A stretch of 45,242 bases of DNA. Source: Rhodopila globiformis (lineage in GTDB: Bacteria > Pseudomonadota > Alphaproteobacteria > Acetobacterales > Acetobacteraceae). The notes below the pieces were generated by a model. The model saw only the letters and a program-made list of their open reading frames with translations, searched no databases and was not told the origin of the DNA. This document shows, one piece after another, positions 34,370 to 43,100 of this stretch. Both the position numbers and the translations under genes were made by a program. The DNA lies in the NCBI RefSeq assembly GCF_002937115.1, contig NZ_NHRY01000036.1, positions 1 through 45,242 of the forward strand, read 5' to 3'. Within the stretch, counting starts at the first letter, position 1. The number at the start of each line of letters is the position of its first letter.

Positions 34370-34398
34370 CTTGCGGCACAGGGACACTGTGCCGCAAG
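34370..34398 (-). terminator. Perfect 12-bp stem-loop just after PEP-CTERM copy 2
   Basis: CTTGCGGCACAG-GGACA-CTGTGCCGCAAG begins 17 bases past the stop codon of the gene ending at 34415. Position suits a terminator, although no T-run follows on either strand. Confidence 0.5.
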
Positions 34399-34414
34399 AG
34401 GTCGCGCTTTACGA

Positions 34415-35170
34415 TCAGGCGGCCAGCATCGGTGAGGACAACCGATGACGGCGGCGGGCCACGACGCCCGTGCCGATCATGCCGACGCCAAGCAGCGCCA
34501 TTGAGGCCGGTTCGAGGACGCTGGTCGGGTCACTCAGCACTGTGAAGGTCGCATTGACTGTGGCACAGTTACCGAGGCATCCATTGTAATTTCCGACGTC
34601 CCAGCCTGAAACTTTCCCCAGTGATACCTGGATCTGCGCACCGTCAGCAAACGAGATAAGGTCGGGATTTGCCCAAGTGATTGTCCCGGTCGGGTCCATC
34701 CAACCAGTGACCTTGACGGTGCCGTTGATGGAGCCGTTCGCCTGTCCGGGCTCGGTGAAGGCGAACGTCACCGAAACATTCTCCGTCCCGGTACCCCATG
34801 AATTGCCCGTCTCGCAGATCGTCAGATACTGGCTGATGATATCGGGAGCGCTGGCCGTATTGAGCGAGGCAGTGTACTGAGTAGAAACGCCGCTGTTCAC
34901 ACCGTTCCCGCCGTTATTGTTGCTGAACGTGCCGGTGAAGGCAATGTTGTTGCCGTGCGAGCCGGGTCCGGGTCCGCCATCAACAAAGGTGGATGTCCAG
35001 GCATATTGCGTGAGTGGCGTGGCGTTGGCGTTCGCGGCGGCAACGGTGAACGCGGCGACCGCGCAGACACTGGCCAGGGCGATTTTCCGGATCGTGGTCT
35101 TCTGGTTTTGTGGCGCTTCAGTTCGCGCGGTCAGCGCGGCGGCTGAGGCAGGTCGTGTTTCTTGCATCAT
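34415..35170 (-). CDS. PEP-CTERM-like protein, copy 2, with altered motif (LEP)
   Basis: 251-residue exported protein. It starts MMQETRPASAAALTARTEAP, aligning with copy 1, and has a signal segment IALASVCAVAAFTVAAANAN. The mature region is Asn/Gly/Thr-rich (GNNIAFTGTFSNNNGGNGVN) and different from copy 1. The C-terminal helix and basic tail (ASMALLGVGMIGTGVVARRR) are conserved, but the recognition triplet reads LEP (VLEPAS) instead of PEP, which may impair exosortase processing. ATG 35170 is chosen by alignment and AAGGAAGG 8 bases upstream; a frame to 35221 adds unrelated residues. Confidence 0.82.
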   Translation of the reverse strand: MMQETRPASAAALTARTEAPQNQKTTIRKIALASVCAVAAFTVAAANANATPLTQYAWTSTFVDGGPGPGSHGNNIAFTGTFSNNNGGNGVNSGVSTQYTASLNTASAPDIISQYLTICETGNSWGTGTENVSVTFAFTEPGQANGSINGTVKVTGWMDPTGTITWANPDLISFADGAQIQVSLGKVSGWDVGNYNGCLGNCATVNATFTVLSDPTSVLEPASMALLGVGMIGTGVVARRRHRLSSPMLAA

Positions 35171-35198
35171 GCTATGGGCCTTCCTTAGGACCGAGGGG

Positions 35199-35230
35199 TG
35201 GCAATTTTGAGACCTAGACACACTTTAGAT
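35199..35230 (-). promoter_or_regulatory. Shared upstream element of PEP-CTERM gene, copy 2
   Basis: TGGCAATTTTGAGACCTAGA then CACACTTTAGAT, 29 bases upstream of the gene at 35170; counterpart of 34220-34251. The common core is ATTTTGAGACC-N2-GACA-N2-CTTTA. Confidence 0.5.
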
Positions 35231-35751
35231 CACGCGGACCAAATTTTCGCATGCCATCCAGACCGCGGCGCTGGTGACTCATATAAAATCACTCGGATTG
35301 TATCAATATTAATAGCGCGCGGTCGCAATCATATTCCGTTGACATTATAGTAACCGCTACATGACTATTATGTGATGTAGCCGCAATAGATCTGATATAG
35401 CAACATATAGGCTTGAGGAACTGTTGCCGGCCCGCTCCAGATTGCATTCACGCTTTTTTTACACGCTAAAATGGCAATCCTGGATTGCATGCCAACCTAA
35501 GGCAGAAAAATTCGATAATAGACTTATGTAAGACGACGAGCTTCACGGTCTTGTTACTCATGAAATACAGCAGCGGTAACCAATGCCGCTTCGATCAATG
35601 CCCGCACCCCCAGCGATACCAGACGCATGTCCCCGCACGGCAAAGTGAATAAGCAATTATTTGTTATAAGCAACAAACAGGCGTCTCGCGAACCTGTGTT
35701 CCGACGCCGGGCAGGTCGCCGCCGCGACGACCCGCCACAGGCCGCGCCCCA
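35231..35751. other. AT-rich 521-bp gap between PEP-CTERM gene and glpK
   Basis: Clearly lower in GC than the rest of the window, especially 35280-35560, with runs such as TATCAATATTAATAG and CTTTTTTTACACGC. It contains the inverted repeat GCTACAT-N12-ATGTAGC at 35356-35381 and a repeated ATTGCAT word (about 35443 and 35483). No gene is supported. It may hold the promoter region of the PEP-CTERM genes, or be foreign DNA. Confidence 0.6.
35356..35381. promoter_or_regulatory. Inverted repeat in AT-rich gap, possible regulator site
   Basis: GCTACAT-GACTATTATGTG-ATGTAGC, 7-bp perfect arms with a 12-base spacer, about 185 bases upstream of the PEP-CTERM copy 2 start. Confidence 0.4.
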
Positions 35752-37266
35752 TCAGCCTCCCGCGCCGCCCGGCCGCAGCAGCGTCCGCGCCACCGCATCC
35801 TGCCAGCCGCGATACTTTTCCGCCCGCTCCGCCGCCCGCATCGACGGCGCGAACCGCCGTTCCGCCGTCCAGGCCGCGGCGAACGTCTCCGGGTCCGGAT
35901 AAACCCCCGCCGCCATCCCCGCCAGGTACGCCGCGCCCAGCGCCGTCGTCTCCAGGCAGGCCGGACGATCAACCGGCGCGGCCAGGATGTCCGCCAGGAA
36001 CTGCATGGTCCAGTCGCTCGCGCTCATGCCGCCATCGACCCGCACCACGGTCGGTGCCCCCGCCCAGCCGGAGCCGGTGTCGGCCTGCATGGCGTCCAGC
36101 AGGTCGCGGGTCTGGTAGGCGGCGCACTCCAACGCGGCACGGGCCAGTTCCTTGCGCGTGGTGCCGCGGGTCAGGCCGGTCAGCAGCGCCCGCGCCGCGC
36201 TGTCCCAGTGCGGCGCGCCCAGGCCGACGAACGCCGGCACCATATAGACCGGCTGGCCGGGATCGGACTCCGCCGCCAGCGCGCCGGCTTCCGCGGCCGA
36301 GGCGATCAGGCCCAACCCGTCGCGCAGCCACTGCACCGCCGCGCCGGCGACGAAGATCGAGCCCTCCAGCGCATAGGTGCGCGCCCCGTCCAACTGGTAG
36401 GCGATCGTCGTCACCAGCCGATGCCGGCTGGCGATCGCCTGGCGGCCGGTGTTCAGCAGCGCGAAGCATCCGGTGCCGTAGGTCGACTTCACCATGCCGG
36501 GCCGGAAGCAGGCCTGCCCCACCAGCGCCGCCTGCTGGTCGCCGGCGATGCCGCGGATGCCGATCGGCCCGCCGAACAGCCCCGCCGCGGTGTCGCCGAA
36601 CATCCCGGCGGTGTCGCGCACCTCGGGCAGCAGCGCGGCGGGGATGCCGAACAGCGCCAGCAACTCCTCGTCCCAGGCGCCGCGACGGATGTCGAACAGC
36701 AGCGTGCGGGAGGCATTGGTGGCGTCGGTGGCATGCACCGCGCCCTCGGTCAGCCGCCACAGCAGGTAGCTGTCGATCGTGCCGAACGCCAGGTGCCCGG
36801 CCTCGGCCGCGGCGCGCGCGCCATCGACGGTCTCCAGCAGCCAGGCGATCTTGGTGGCGGAGAAATACGGGTCGATCAGCAGCCCGGTGCGCGCCGCGAT
36901 CAGCCCGCCGTAGCCAAGCTGTTCCAGCCGCTCGCACGCCCCCGCGGTGCGGCGGTCCTGCCAGACGATGGCATTGTGGATCGCCCGCCCGGTGCGGCGG
37001 TCCCAGATCACCACCGTCTCCCGCTGGTTGGCGATGCCCAGAGCGGCGATGTCGCGCGCCGCCAGCCCGGCCTGCGCCAGCGCCTCGCGGTCGGTGGCGA
37101 CGACGCTGTCCCAGATCGCCTCGGGATCGTGCTCCACCCAGCCCGGCCGCGGATAGATCTGCGGGAACTCCTGCTGCGCCGTGGCGACGGGCGAGACCGC
37201 GCCGTCGAAGACGATGCTGCGGGTCGACGTCGTGCCCTGATCAATGACGAGCGTATGCCGCGCCAT
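35752..37266 (-). CDS. glpK: Glycerol kinase
   Basis: 504-residue FGGY-family kinase phosphorylating glycerol to sn-glycerol 3-phosphate. N-terminal [13 protein letters not shown] is the phosphate-binding loop, followed by [20 protein letters not shown] and WQDRRT. The second FGGY signature, [20 protein letters not shown], is near the C-terminus. It lies 32 bases after glpD on the same strand, so the two form an operon. No glycerol facilitator is seen. Confidence 0.97.
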   Translation of the reverse strand: MARHTLVIDQGTTSTRSIVFDGAVSPVATAQQEFPQIYPRPGWVEHDPEAIWDSVVATDREALAQAGLAARDIAALGIANQRETVVIWDRRTGRAIHNAIVWQDRRTAGACERLEQLGYGGLIAARTGLLIDPYFSATKIAWLLETVDGARAAAEAGHLAFGTIDSYLLWRLTEGAVHATDATNASRTLLFDIRRGAWDEELLALFGIPAALLPEVRDTAGMFGDTAAGLFGGPIGIRGIAGDQQAALVGQACFRPGMVKSTYGTGCFALLNTGRQAIASRHRLVTTIAYQLDGARTYALEGSIFVAGAAVQWLRDGLGLIASAAEAGALAAESDPGQPVYMVPAFVGLGAPHWDSAARALLTGLTRGTTRKELARAALECAAYQTRDLLDAMQADTGSGWAGAPTVVRVDGGMSASDWTMQFLADILAAPVDRPACLETTALGAAYLAGMAAGVYPDPETFAAAWTAERRFAPSMRAAERAEKYRGWQDAVARTLLRPGGAGG

Positions 37267-37298
37267 GGTTCTCGTTTCCCCTGCTCAGGCGGCCCGCA

Positions 37299-38813
37299 TC
37301 AGACGGCGGCCGCCACGCCGTCCCGGGCCATACGCCGCATCGCCGCGTCGATGCCGGCAACCTCGGCGTCCGTCAGGCGCAGGCCCAGCTTGCTGCGCCG
37401 CCAGACGACGTCCGCCGCGGTGCGGGCCCACTCCACCTGCATCAGGTAGCGCAGTTCCGCCTCGGTCAAATCGGCGCCGTGAACGGGGCCCATGTCGGCG
37501 TAACATGTCGCGGTACCGACCAGTTGAACAGTCCTGGTGCCATAGGCGCGCAGCAGGCGCCGTAGCGTCGTTGGCGGCACGAACGGAAACCGCGCGGCGG
37601 TGGCGGCGAGCAGCGCCTCGAACCCGTCCACCGGGAAGTCGCCGCCCGGCAGCGGCGCGCGCCCGGTCCAGCCCGCCGCCTCGCCGGACGCCGCCGGCAG
37701 ATGCGGCCGCAGCAGCGACAGCGCGGCCTCGGCGAGGCGGCGATAGGTGGTGATCTTGCCGCCCAGCACCGACAGCAGCGGCGGCGCCCCGTCCAGGTGC
37801 AGCACGTAGTCCCGCGTCGCCTGCGCCGGCGCCGGGGACCCGTCGTCGGCCAGTGGCCGCACCCCGGCGTAGGACCACACCACCGCGTCCGGCGTCACCG
37901 GCCGGCGCAGGTAGCCGCTGGCCGAGCGGCACAGGTAGTCGATCTCGGCCGCGCTGATGCGCGCCTCGGACGGGTCGCCGCAGTAGTCCCGGTCGGTCGT
38001 GCCGATCAGGGTGAAGTCGCGCTCGCAGGGGATGAGGAAGAGGACGCGGCCGTCGGCGTTCTGGAAGATGTAAGCGGAGTCGTGCCCGTACAGCCGGGGC
38101 ACGACGATGTGGCTGCCCTGGACGAGGCGGACGGCAGGCACCGCGGCGCGGATGACCGAGGCGGCGACCTCGGCCACCCAGGGGCCGGCGGCGTTGACCA
38201 GGGCGCGGGCGCGGACTGTCCAGGTCCGGCCGGTTTCCGCATCGCGCAGCGTGAGATGCCACAGTCCATCCGCACGGTCTGCCGACACGCATTCGCTGCA
38301 CGGCGCCACCGTCGCCCCGCGATCGGCCGCGTCGCGGGCGTTCAGCACCACCAGGCGGGAATCGTCCACCCAGCAGTCGGAATAGGCGAAGCCGCGGGTG
38401 AACGCCGGCTTCAGCGCCGCCCCGGCGGGGTCGTCCGCCAGCCGCAGCGTCCGGGTCGGCGGCAGGCGGTCGCGGCCGCCCAGGTGGTCGTACAGGAACA
38501 GGCCCAGCCGCAGCAGCCACGCGGGACGCAACTGCTGGTGATGCGGCAGCACGAAGCGCAGCGGCCGGATGATGTGCGGGGCGATGCGCCACAGCACCTC
38601 CCGCTCGGTCAGCGCCGCGCGCACCAGGCGGAACTCGTGGTGCTCCAGGTAGCGCAGCCCGCCGTGGATCAGCTTGGTCGAGGCCGAGGACGTGCCGCCG
38701 CCCAGGTCGCCGCGGTCGCACAGGAAGACGCGCCAGCCGCGCCCGGCGGCGTCGCGGGCGATGCCGCTGCCGTTGATGCCGCCACCGATGATCGCCAGGT
38801 CGAACGGGTCCAT
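37299..38813 (-). CDS. glpD: Glycerol-3-phosphate dehydrogenase (FAD, aerobic)
   Basis: 504-residue flavoprotein oxidising glycerol 3-phosphate to dihydroxyacetone phosphate at the inner membrane and passing electrons to quinone. The FAD-binding GGGINGSG begins at residue 10, followed by GGGTSSASTKLIHGGLRYLE, ALVNAAGPWV and LSVLGGKITTYRRLAE. It is first in glpD-glpK, and its product feeds tpiA at 14960. It diverges from the solute-binding protein gene across 160 bases; no DeoR-type GlpR gene is present. Confidence 0.97.
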   Translation of the reverse strand: MDPFDLAIIGGGINGSGIARDAAGRGWRVFLCDRGDLGGGTSSASTKLIHGGLRYLEHHEFRLVRAALTEREVLWRIAPHIIRPLRFVLPHHQQLRPAWLLRLGLFLYDHLGGRDRLPPTRTLRLADDPAGAALKPAFTRGFAYSDCWVDDSRLVVLNARDAADRGATVAPCSECVSADRADGLWHLTLRDAETGRTWTVRARALVNAAGPWVAEVAASVIRAAVPAVRLVQGSHIVVPRLYGHDSAYIFQNADGRVLFLIPCERDFTLIGTTDRDYCGDPSEARISAAEIDYLCRSASGYLRRPVTPDAVVWSYAGVRPLADDGSPAPAQATRDYVLHLDGAPPLLSVLGGKITTYRRLAEAALSLLRPHLPAASGEAAGWTGRAPLPGGDFPVDGFEALLAATAARFPFVPPTTLRRLLRAYGTRTVQLVGTATCYADMGPVHGADLTEAELRYLMQVEWARTAADVVWRRSKLGLRLTDAEVAGIDAAMRRMARDGVAAAV

Positions 38814-38973
38814 GCCGTTACGGTGGCCCGCCTGCCGCGCGCAGGCAAATCAAGGTCCGGGGGGTCGCCGGGCCGCCCAACCTGCCGTAAAATGGGGCCA
38901 CGCCCGTCCATAAGGGTGAACCAAGCGAACAAGGCCATTTGGCCGCAGAGGGAACCGAACCAGGGAGCCGCCC

Positions 38974-40326
38974 ATGTCGAAACCGCCGATCCTGACCCGC
39001 CGCCGCGCCGCCACGCTGGGAGCCGCCGCCGCGGCGCTGCCGCTGGTGCACATCCGCACGGCCGCCGCCGCCGGCAAGCTGCTCGTCGGCTTCTGGGACC
39101 ACTGGGTCCCGGGCGCCAACAACGTGATGCGGCAGCAGGTGAACGCCTGGGCGGAGAAGAACAAGGTGGACGTCACGCTCGACTTCATCACCAGCAACGG
39201 CGGCAAGCTGCAGCTGACGGCCGCCGCCGAGACCCAGGCGAAGGCCGGCCACGACGTGATGACGTTCGCGTCCTGGGACGTGCAGAATTTCGGTGACAGC
39301 CTGCAGCCGGTGGACGACGTGATGCAGCGCCTGACGGCCGCCAACGGCACGCCGAACAGCATCGTCACCTACCTGGGGAAGTTGAACGGCAACTGGGTCG
39401 CGGTGCCCACCAGCAGCGGCACCCAGACCAAGCCGCCCTGCGCCCGCATCAGCTGGTTCAAGAAGCACGGCCTGGACCTGCAGGCGATGTATCCGCCGCA
39501 CGCGGAGAAGAATGCGCTGCAGGACGCCTGGACCTGGGAGGAACTGCTGAAATATGCCGAGCTGGCCGCGAAGGACAACATGACCTTCGCCTGCGGCCTG
39601 GGCGCGGGCGGCCTGAACACCGACGCCACCGACATGCACGGCGCGCTGTTCGCCGCCTATGGCGCGACGCTGATCAATGCCGAGAGCAAGATGCAGCTCG
39701 ACTCGGATGCCATGCGCCAGGTGCTGGAATTCGCCCAGCGGCTGGTGAAGTTCTACCCGGCGGATGCGGTCAGCTATGACGACGCCTCCAACAACCGGGC
39801 GCTGATTTCCGGCAAGACGGCGCTGATCTTCAACCCGCCGTCGGCCTGGGCGGTGGCGAAGCGGGACGCGCCGGCGATCGCCGCCGATTGCTGGACCTTT
39901 CCGGCGCCGGCGGGTCCCAAGGGCCGCTTCGTGCCGACGCTGAGCTTCTTCTGGGGCATCTACAATTTCAGCAAGAACCAGAGCGCCGCCAAGGAACTGC
40001 TGGAATACCTGATGCAGCGCGACAAGGTCGAGGCGCGCGACAACGCCTGCGACGGCTTCGACCTGCCCCCCTATGCGAAGCTGACCGACTTCAAGATCTG
40101 GGAGGAAGTCGGACCGCCGAAGGGCACGGTGTTCAACTACCCGCTGCGCCCGTCCAGCGGGCAGAAGCCGTCGCTGACCGCCTCGGAAGCGCCGCCGGAC
40201 ATTGCGGTGCAGATTTACAGCCGCGGGGTGCACAACCAGATGCTGGCGCGGCTGCGCGAGGGCCAGAGCATCAAGCAGGTCACCGACTGGGCGGCGGATG
40301 AGATCGAGGGCTACACCCGGCCCTGA
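38974..40326 (+). CDS. Extracellular solute-binding protein (family 1), Tat-exported, orphan
   Basis: 450-residue periplasmic binding protein. A strong twin-arginine signal (TRRRAATLGAAAAALPLVHI, cleaved after about Ala33) is followed by KLLVGFWDHWVPGANNVMRQ, typical of sugar-type (family 1) binding proteins. Blocks DVMTFASWDVQNFGDSLQPV and FFWGIYNFSKNQSAAKELLE fit the family. ATG 38974 has GGGAG 8 bases upstream. No permease or ATPase gene is adjacent, so it either works with a transporter elsewhere or is left from a lost operon. It is divergent from glpD, which makes a glycerol or glycerol-phosphate ligand conceivable but unproven. Confidence 0.85.
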   Translation: MSKPPILTRRRAATLGAAAAALPLVHIRTAAAAGKLLVGFWDHWVPGANNVMRQQVNAWAEKNKVDVTLDFITSNGGKLQLTAAAETQAKAGHDVMTFASWDVQNFGDSLQPVDDVMQRLTAANGTPNSIVTYLGKLNGNWVAVPTSSGTQTKPPCARISWFKKHGLDLQAMYPPHAEKNALQDAWTWEELLKYAELAAKDNMTFACGLGAGGLNTDATDMHGALFAAYGATLINAESKMQLDSDAMRQVLEFAQRLVKFYPADAVSYDDASNNRALISGKTALIFNPPSAWAVAKRDAPAIAADCWTFPAPAGPKGRFVPTLSFFWGIYNFSKNQSAAKELLEYLMQRDKVEARDNACDGFDLPPYAKLTDFKIWEEVGPPKGTVFNYPLRPSSGQKPSLTASEAPPDIAVQIYSRGVHNQMLARLREGQSIKQVTDWAADEIEGYTRP

Positions 40327-40492
40327 CGATGGGGCGACGACCTGGCTTCGCCCTGCCCATTGGCGCCTGTGGGTCCGCATTTTCATAGGTGAGGGCACGG
40401 ACCACGCTTCGCCCGAACCGTATGAAATCATCAACGAGCCGGGCAGGCCGCTGCCCGCAGGAAGCCCGGTGGAACTGCCCGTCCGCTCGTTG

Positions 40493-41164
40493 TCAGGTGG
40501 TGGCGATCTCATTCAGTCCGTCGGCGACGACCAACGTGCCGCCCGTGCGGGCGCGGATCTCCGCCACCGTCAGGCCCGGGGCGATCTCGCGCAGACGGAA
40601 GCCGCTGCCCGTCGGCTCGAACAGGCCGTAATTCGTCATCGCCAGCGTCACCACCGCGCGCGCCGTCACCGGCAGGTCGCATTCGGTGACCAGGCGCGGC
40701 AGGCCGTCGCGGGTGACGTGCTCCAGGATGATGAACACCCGCTTGGCGCACGCCGCGAGGTCCATGGCGCCGCCGATGCCGCCGCCCTTCTGCCCCTTCA
40801 GCTTCCAGTTGGCGAAATCTCCGGTCATCGAGACCTGGTAGGCGCCCATCACCGTCGCATCGATGCGGCCGCCGCGGATGACGCCGAAGCTGTCGGCGTG
40901 ATGCACCACCGCCGCGCCCGGCTTCAGCGTCACGTTCTGGCCGCCGGCGTTCACCAGGTTCATGTCCTCCTGCCCCTCGGGGGCGATGCCGCCGTAGCCG
41001 ATGACGCCGTTCTCGGAATGATAGGTGATGTCGCGGCCGCCGATGTCGGTGTTGGAGCACATGGTCGGGATGCCGACACCCAGGTTGACGATCCAGCCGT
41101 CCTGGAATTCCCGCGCCACCCGGTCCGCCATCTGCTGCCGGGTCAGTCCCTTCGCGCCGCTCAT
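40493..41164 (-). CDS. 3-oxoacid CoA-transferase, subunit B
   Basis: 223-residue beta subunit of a family I CoA-transferase. The catalytic glutamate is Glu51 in HSENGVIGYGG, and the GGAMDLAACAKRVFIILEH segment and PVTARAVVTLAMTNYGLFEP are conserved. It forms a heterotetramer with subunit A, whose stop codon overlaps this start (ATGA). The acid substrate (acetoacetate, 3-oxoadipate or other) cannot be decided from sequence; the ScoB/AtoA/PcaJ group is meant. Confidence 0.93.
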   Translation of the reverse strand: MSGAKGLTRQQMADRVAREFQDGWIVNLGVGIPTMCSNTDIGGRDITYHSENGVIGYGGIAPEGQEDMNLVNAGGQNVTLKPGAAVVHHADSFGVIRGGRIDATVMGAYQVSMTGDFANWKLKGQKGGGIGGAMDLAACAKRVFIILEHVTRDGLPRLVTECDLPVTARAVVTLAMTNYGLFEPTGSGFRLREIAPGLTVAEIRARTGGTLVVADGLNEIATT

Positions 41165-41898
41165 CGCCGCTTCTCCTGCCGTCTTGCGGGCCAGAGTCCG
41201 TCGGGCTCCGGCGGCACCTGCACCAGCCGGTGCACGTAGATACCGGGTGTATGGACATCGTCCGGATCGATGCCGCCCGGGGGCAGCACCGGCTCGTCGA
41301 TCTCGGCGATGGTGATGCGCGCGGCGGTGGCCATCACCGGATTGAAATTGCGCTGCGAGCGGTGGTAGCGCAGGTTGCCCGCGGCATCGGCGGTGCGGGC
41401 GCGGATGAAGGCGTAGTCCAGCGGCAACGCGTATTCCAGCAGGTACTCGCGGCCGTTGATCATCCGGGTTTCCCGTCCCTCGGCGAGTTCGGTGCCGACG
41501 CCGGTGGGCGTGTAGAACGCCGGGATGCCGGCGCCGGCGGCACGCAGCCGTTCCGCCAGCGTTCCCTGCGGCACCAGCTCGGCCGCGACGTCGCCGGCTT
41601 CGTAATGTTTCGTGAACGGCAGCACGTCGGTCGGCCGCGTCGCGGCGGTGAAGGCGCAGATCACCTTGGCGACCTGGCCGTTCTCCACCAGCATGCCGAT
41701 GTCCGGCATGCGCGGCTGCCGCGCGCCGCCGGTTGTGTTGGCAACCAAAGTAAGCCGCTTCGCGCCCTGCCGCAGCAGCGCCCGGATCAGGTTGAACGGC
41801 GTCCCCGGCATGGCGAAGCCGCCGAAGGCGATGGTGCTGCCGTCCGGAATGTCGGCCACCGCGTCCTGGAAACTGCCGCGCAGCTTGTTGGTCTGCAT
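41161..41898 (-). CDS. 3-oxoacid CoA-transferase, subunit A
   Basis: 245-residue alpha subunit. Family features are the early glycine motif DGSTIAFGGFAMPGTPFNLI (the usual GGFGLCGIPE is changed), TLVANTTGG and FYTPTGVGTELAEGRE, then GREYLLEYALPLDYAFIRA. ATG 41898 has GGCGGGGAAG upstream; a longer frame to 41928 adds ten unrelated residues. It follows the LLM gene by 59 bases and overlaps subunit B by 4, suggesting one operon. Confidence 0.92.
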   Translation of the reverse strand: MQTNKLRGSFQDAVADIPDGSTIAFGGFAMPGTPFNLIRALLRQGAKRLTLVANTTGGARQPRMPDIGMLVENGQVAKVICAFTAATRPTDVLPFTKHYEAGDVAAELVPQGTLAERLRAAGAGIPAFYTPTGVGTELAEGRETRMINGREYLLEYALPLDYAFIRARTADAAGNLRYHRSQRNFNPVMATAARITIAEIDEPVLPPGGIDPDDVHTPGIYVHRLVQVPPEPDGLWPARRQEKRR

Positions 41899-41957
41899 CG
41901 CTTCCCCGCCTTGTGTCGGGTCGATCAAGGTTCAGGCGGGGCGCGGTGTCAAGGTCG

Positions 41958-43100
41958 TCAGGCCGGCGCGAACACGTTGTCCCGCTGCGTGCCGCCGGCG
42001 GTTCTCAGCACGGCAGGCGGCCGGGCGAAGCGGGCGTCGTGCTGCAGCACCGGCATCACCGTGCCGGCGAACAGCCGCATGTTCGTTTCGGCCTCGTGAT
42101 GCGGCAGGCCGCCGAAGGAAAATTCCGTGATCAGGTGGTCGAGCCCGGTCAGCGCCTGCAGTTCCTCCAGCTTCTGGATGCAGTCGTCGGGCGTGCCGGC
42201 AAGCTGGATGCTGACGTAGAAATCCGTCGCCTTTGCGCGCTTCGCCGGATCATGCAATTTGGCATACGTGGAGCCAACCTTTTCGTACGACTCGTAACCT
42301 TTCACCGCGTTCAGGTGTCCGTCGGAGAAATGATAGTGGGCGTCGATCGAATCCCACTTCCTGCCGAGGTATTCGATCGCCCGTTCCTGCGCCTCGGCCC
42401 GGCTTTCCGCGACAGAAACGTTGGTCAGGATCATCGGCGGCCGCGGCTGGTAGCCCTGCGCGGCGGCGAGGGCGTTGAAGCGGTGGACGTCGGCAGCGGC
42501 TTTGGGCCACTCGTTCTGCATGATTACCAGCATGGAAAGACCAAGCTGCGCCATGACCTCGACCGATTCCGGGCTGACGGCGGAGCCGAAGAAGCGCCGT
42601 TCCGGATGCGATATGGGCCGCGGCCGGATCGAGGTGCGTGGAATCCGGTAGTAGTCGCCGTCGAAGCTGAAGCTGTCCTGGCTCAGTGCCATGCGGATGA
42701 TCTTCGCCGCCTCGATGAAGCGCGGCCGCGCCTCGCCCTGGTCGATGCGGAAGCCTTCGTATTCGACGCTGGCGGCGCCGCGGCCGAAGCCGAATACCGT
42801 GCGCCCGCCGGAGATGACGTCCAGCAGCGCGATTTCCTCGGCCACGCGGATCGGGTCGTGCCAGGGTAGAACGATCACCGCGGTGCCGAGGGTGATCCGC
42901 TGCGTCCGCCCGGCATAGTAGGACAGCAACTGGCAGGGCGAGGGCGACATCGCGTAGCCGGTGAAGTGATGTTCCAGCGCGAACAGCGAGTCGAAGCCCA
43001 GCGGTTCGGCCAGGTCGCCCAGCGCCATGTGCTCGGCGACGACCGCGGCATCGGGGCGTCCGGTCTGCGACAGCATGTTGAGTGCGACACCAACTTTCAT
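41958..43100 (-). CDS. LLM-class flavin-dependent oxidoreductase (luciferase-like)
   Basis: 380-residue bacterial-luciferase-like TIM-barrel protein using reduced flavin (FMNH2 or F420-type). It begins MKVGVALNMLSQTG, with FDSLFALEHHFTGYAMSPSP, 'TQRITLGTAVIVLPWHDPIR', VAEEIALLDVISGGRTVFGF and GRGAASVEYEGF, all typical of alkanal or two-component monooxygenases. ATG 43100 has GGAGGAGG a few bases upstream. It heads the unit with the CoA-transferase subunits, so it may oxidise a precursor of the acid they activate. A flavin reductase partner is not in the window. Confidence 0.92.
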   Translation of the reverse strand: MKVGVALNMLSQTGRPDAAVVAEHMALGDLAEPLGFDSLFALEHHFTGYAMSPSPCQLLSYYAGRTQRITLGTAVIVLPWHDPIRVAEEIALLDVISGGRTVFGFGRGAASVEYEGFRIDQGEARPRFIEAAKIIRMALSQDSFSFDGDYYRIPRTSIRPRPISHPERRFFGSAVSPESVEVMAQLGLSMLVIMQNEWPKAAADVHRFNALAAAQGYQPRPPMILTNVSVAESRAEAQERAIEYLGRKWDSIDAHYHFSDGHLNAVKGYESYEKVGSTYAKLHDPAKRAKATDFYVSIQLAGTPDDCIQKLEELQALTGLDHLITEFSFGGLPHHEAETNMRLFAGTVMPVLQHDARFARPPAVLRTAGGTQRDNVFAPA

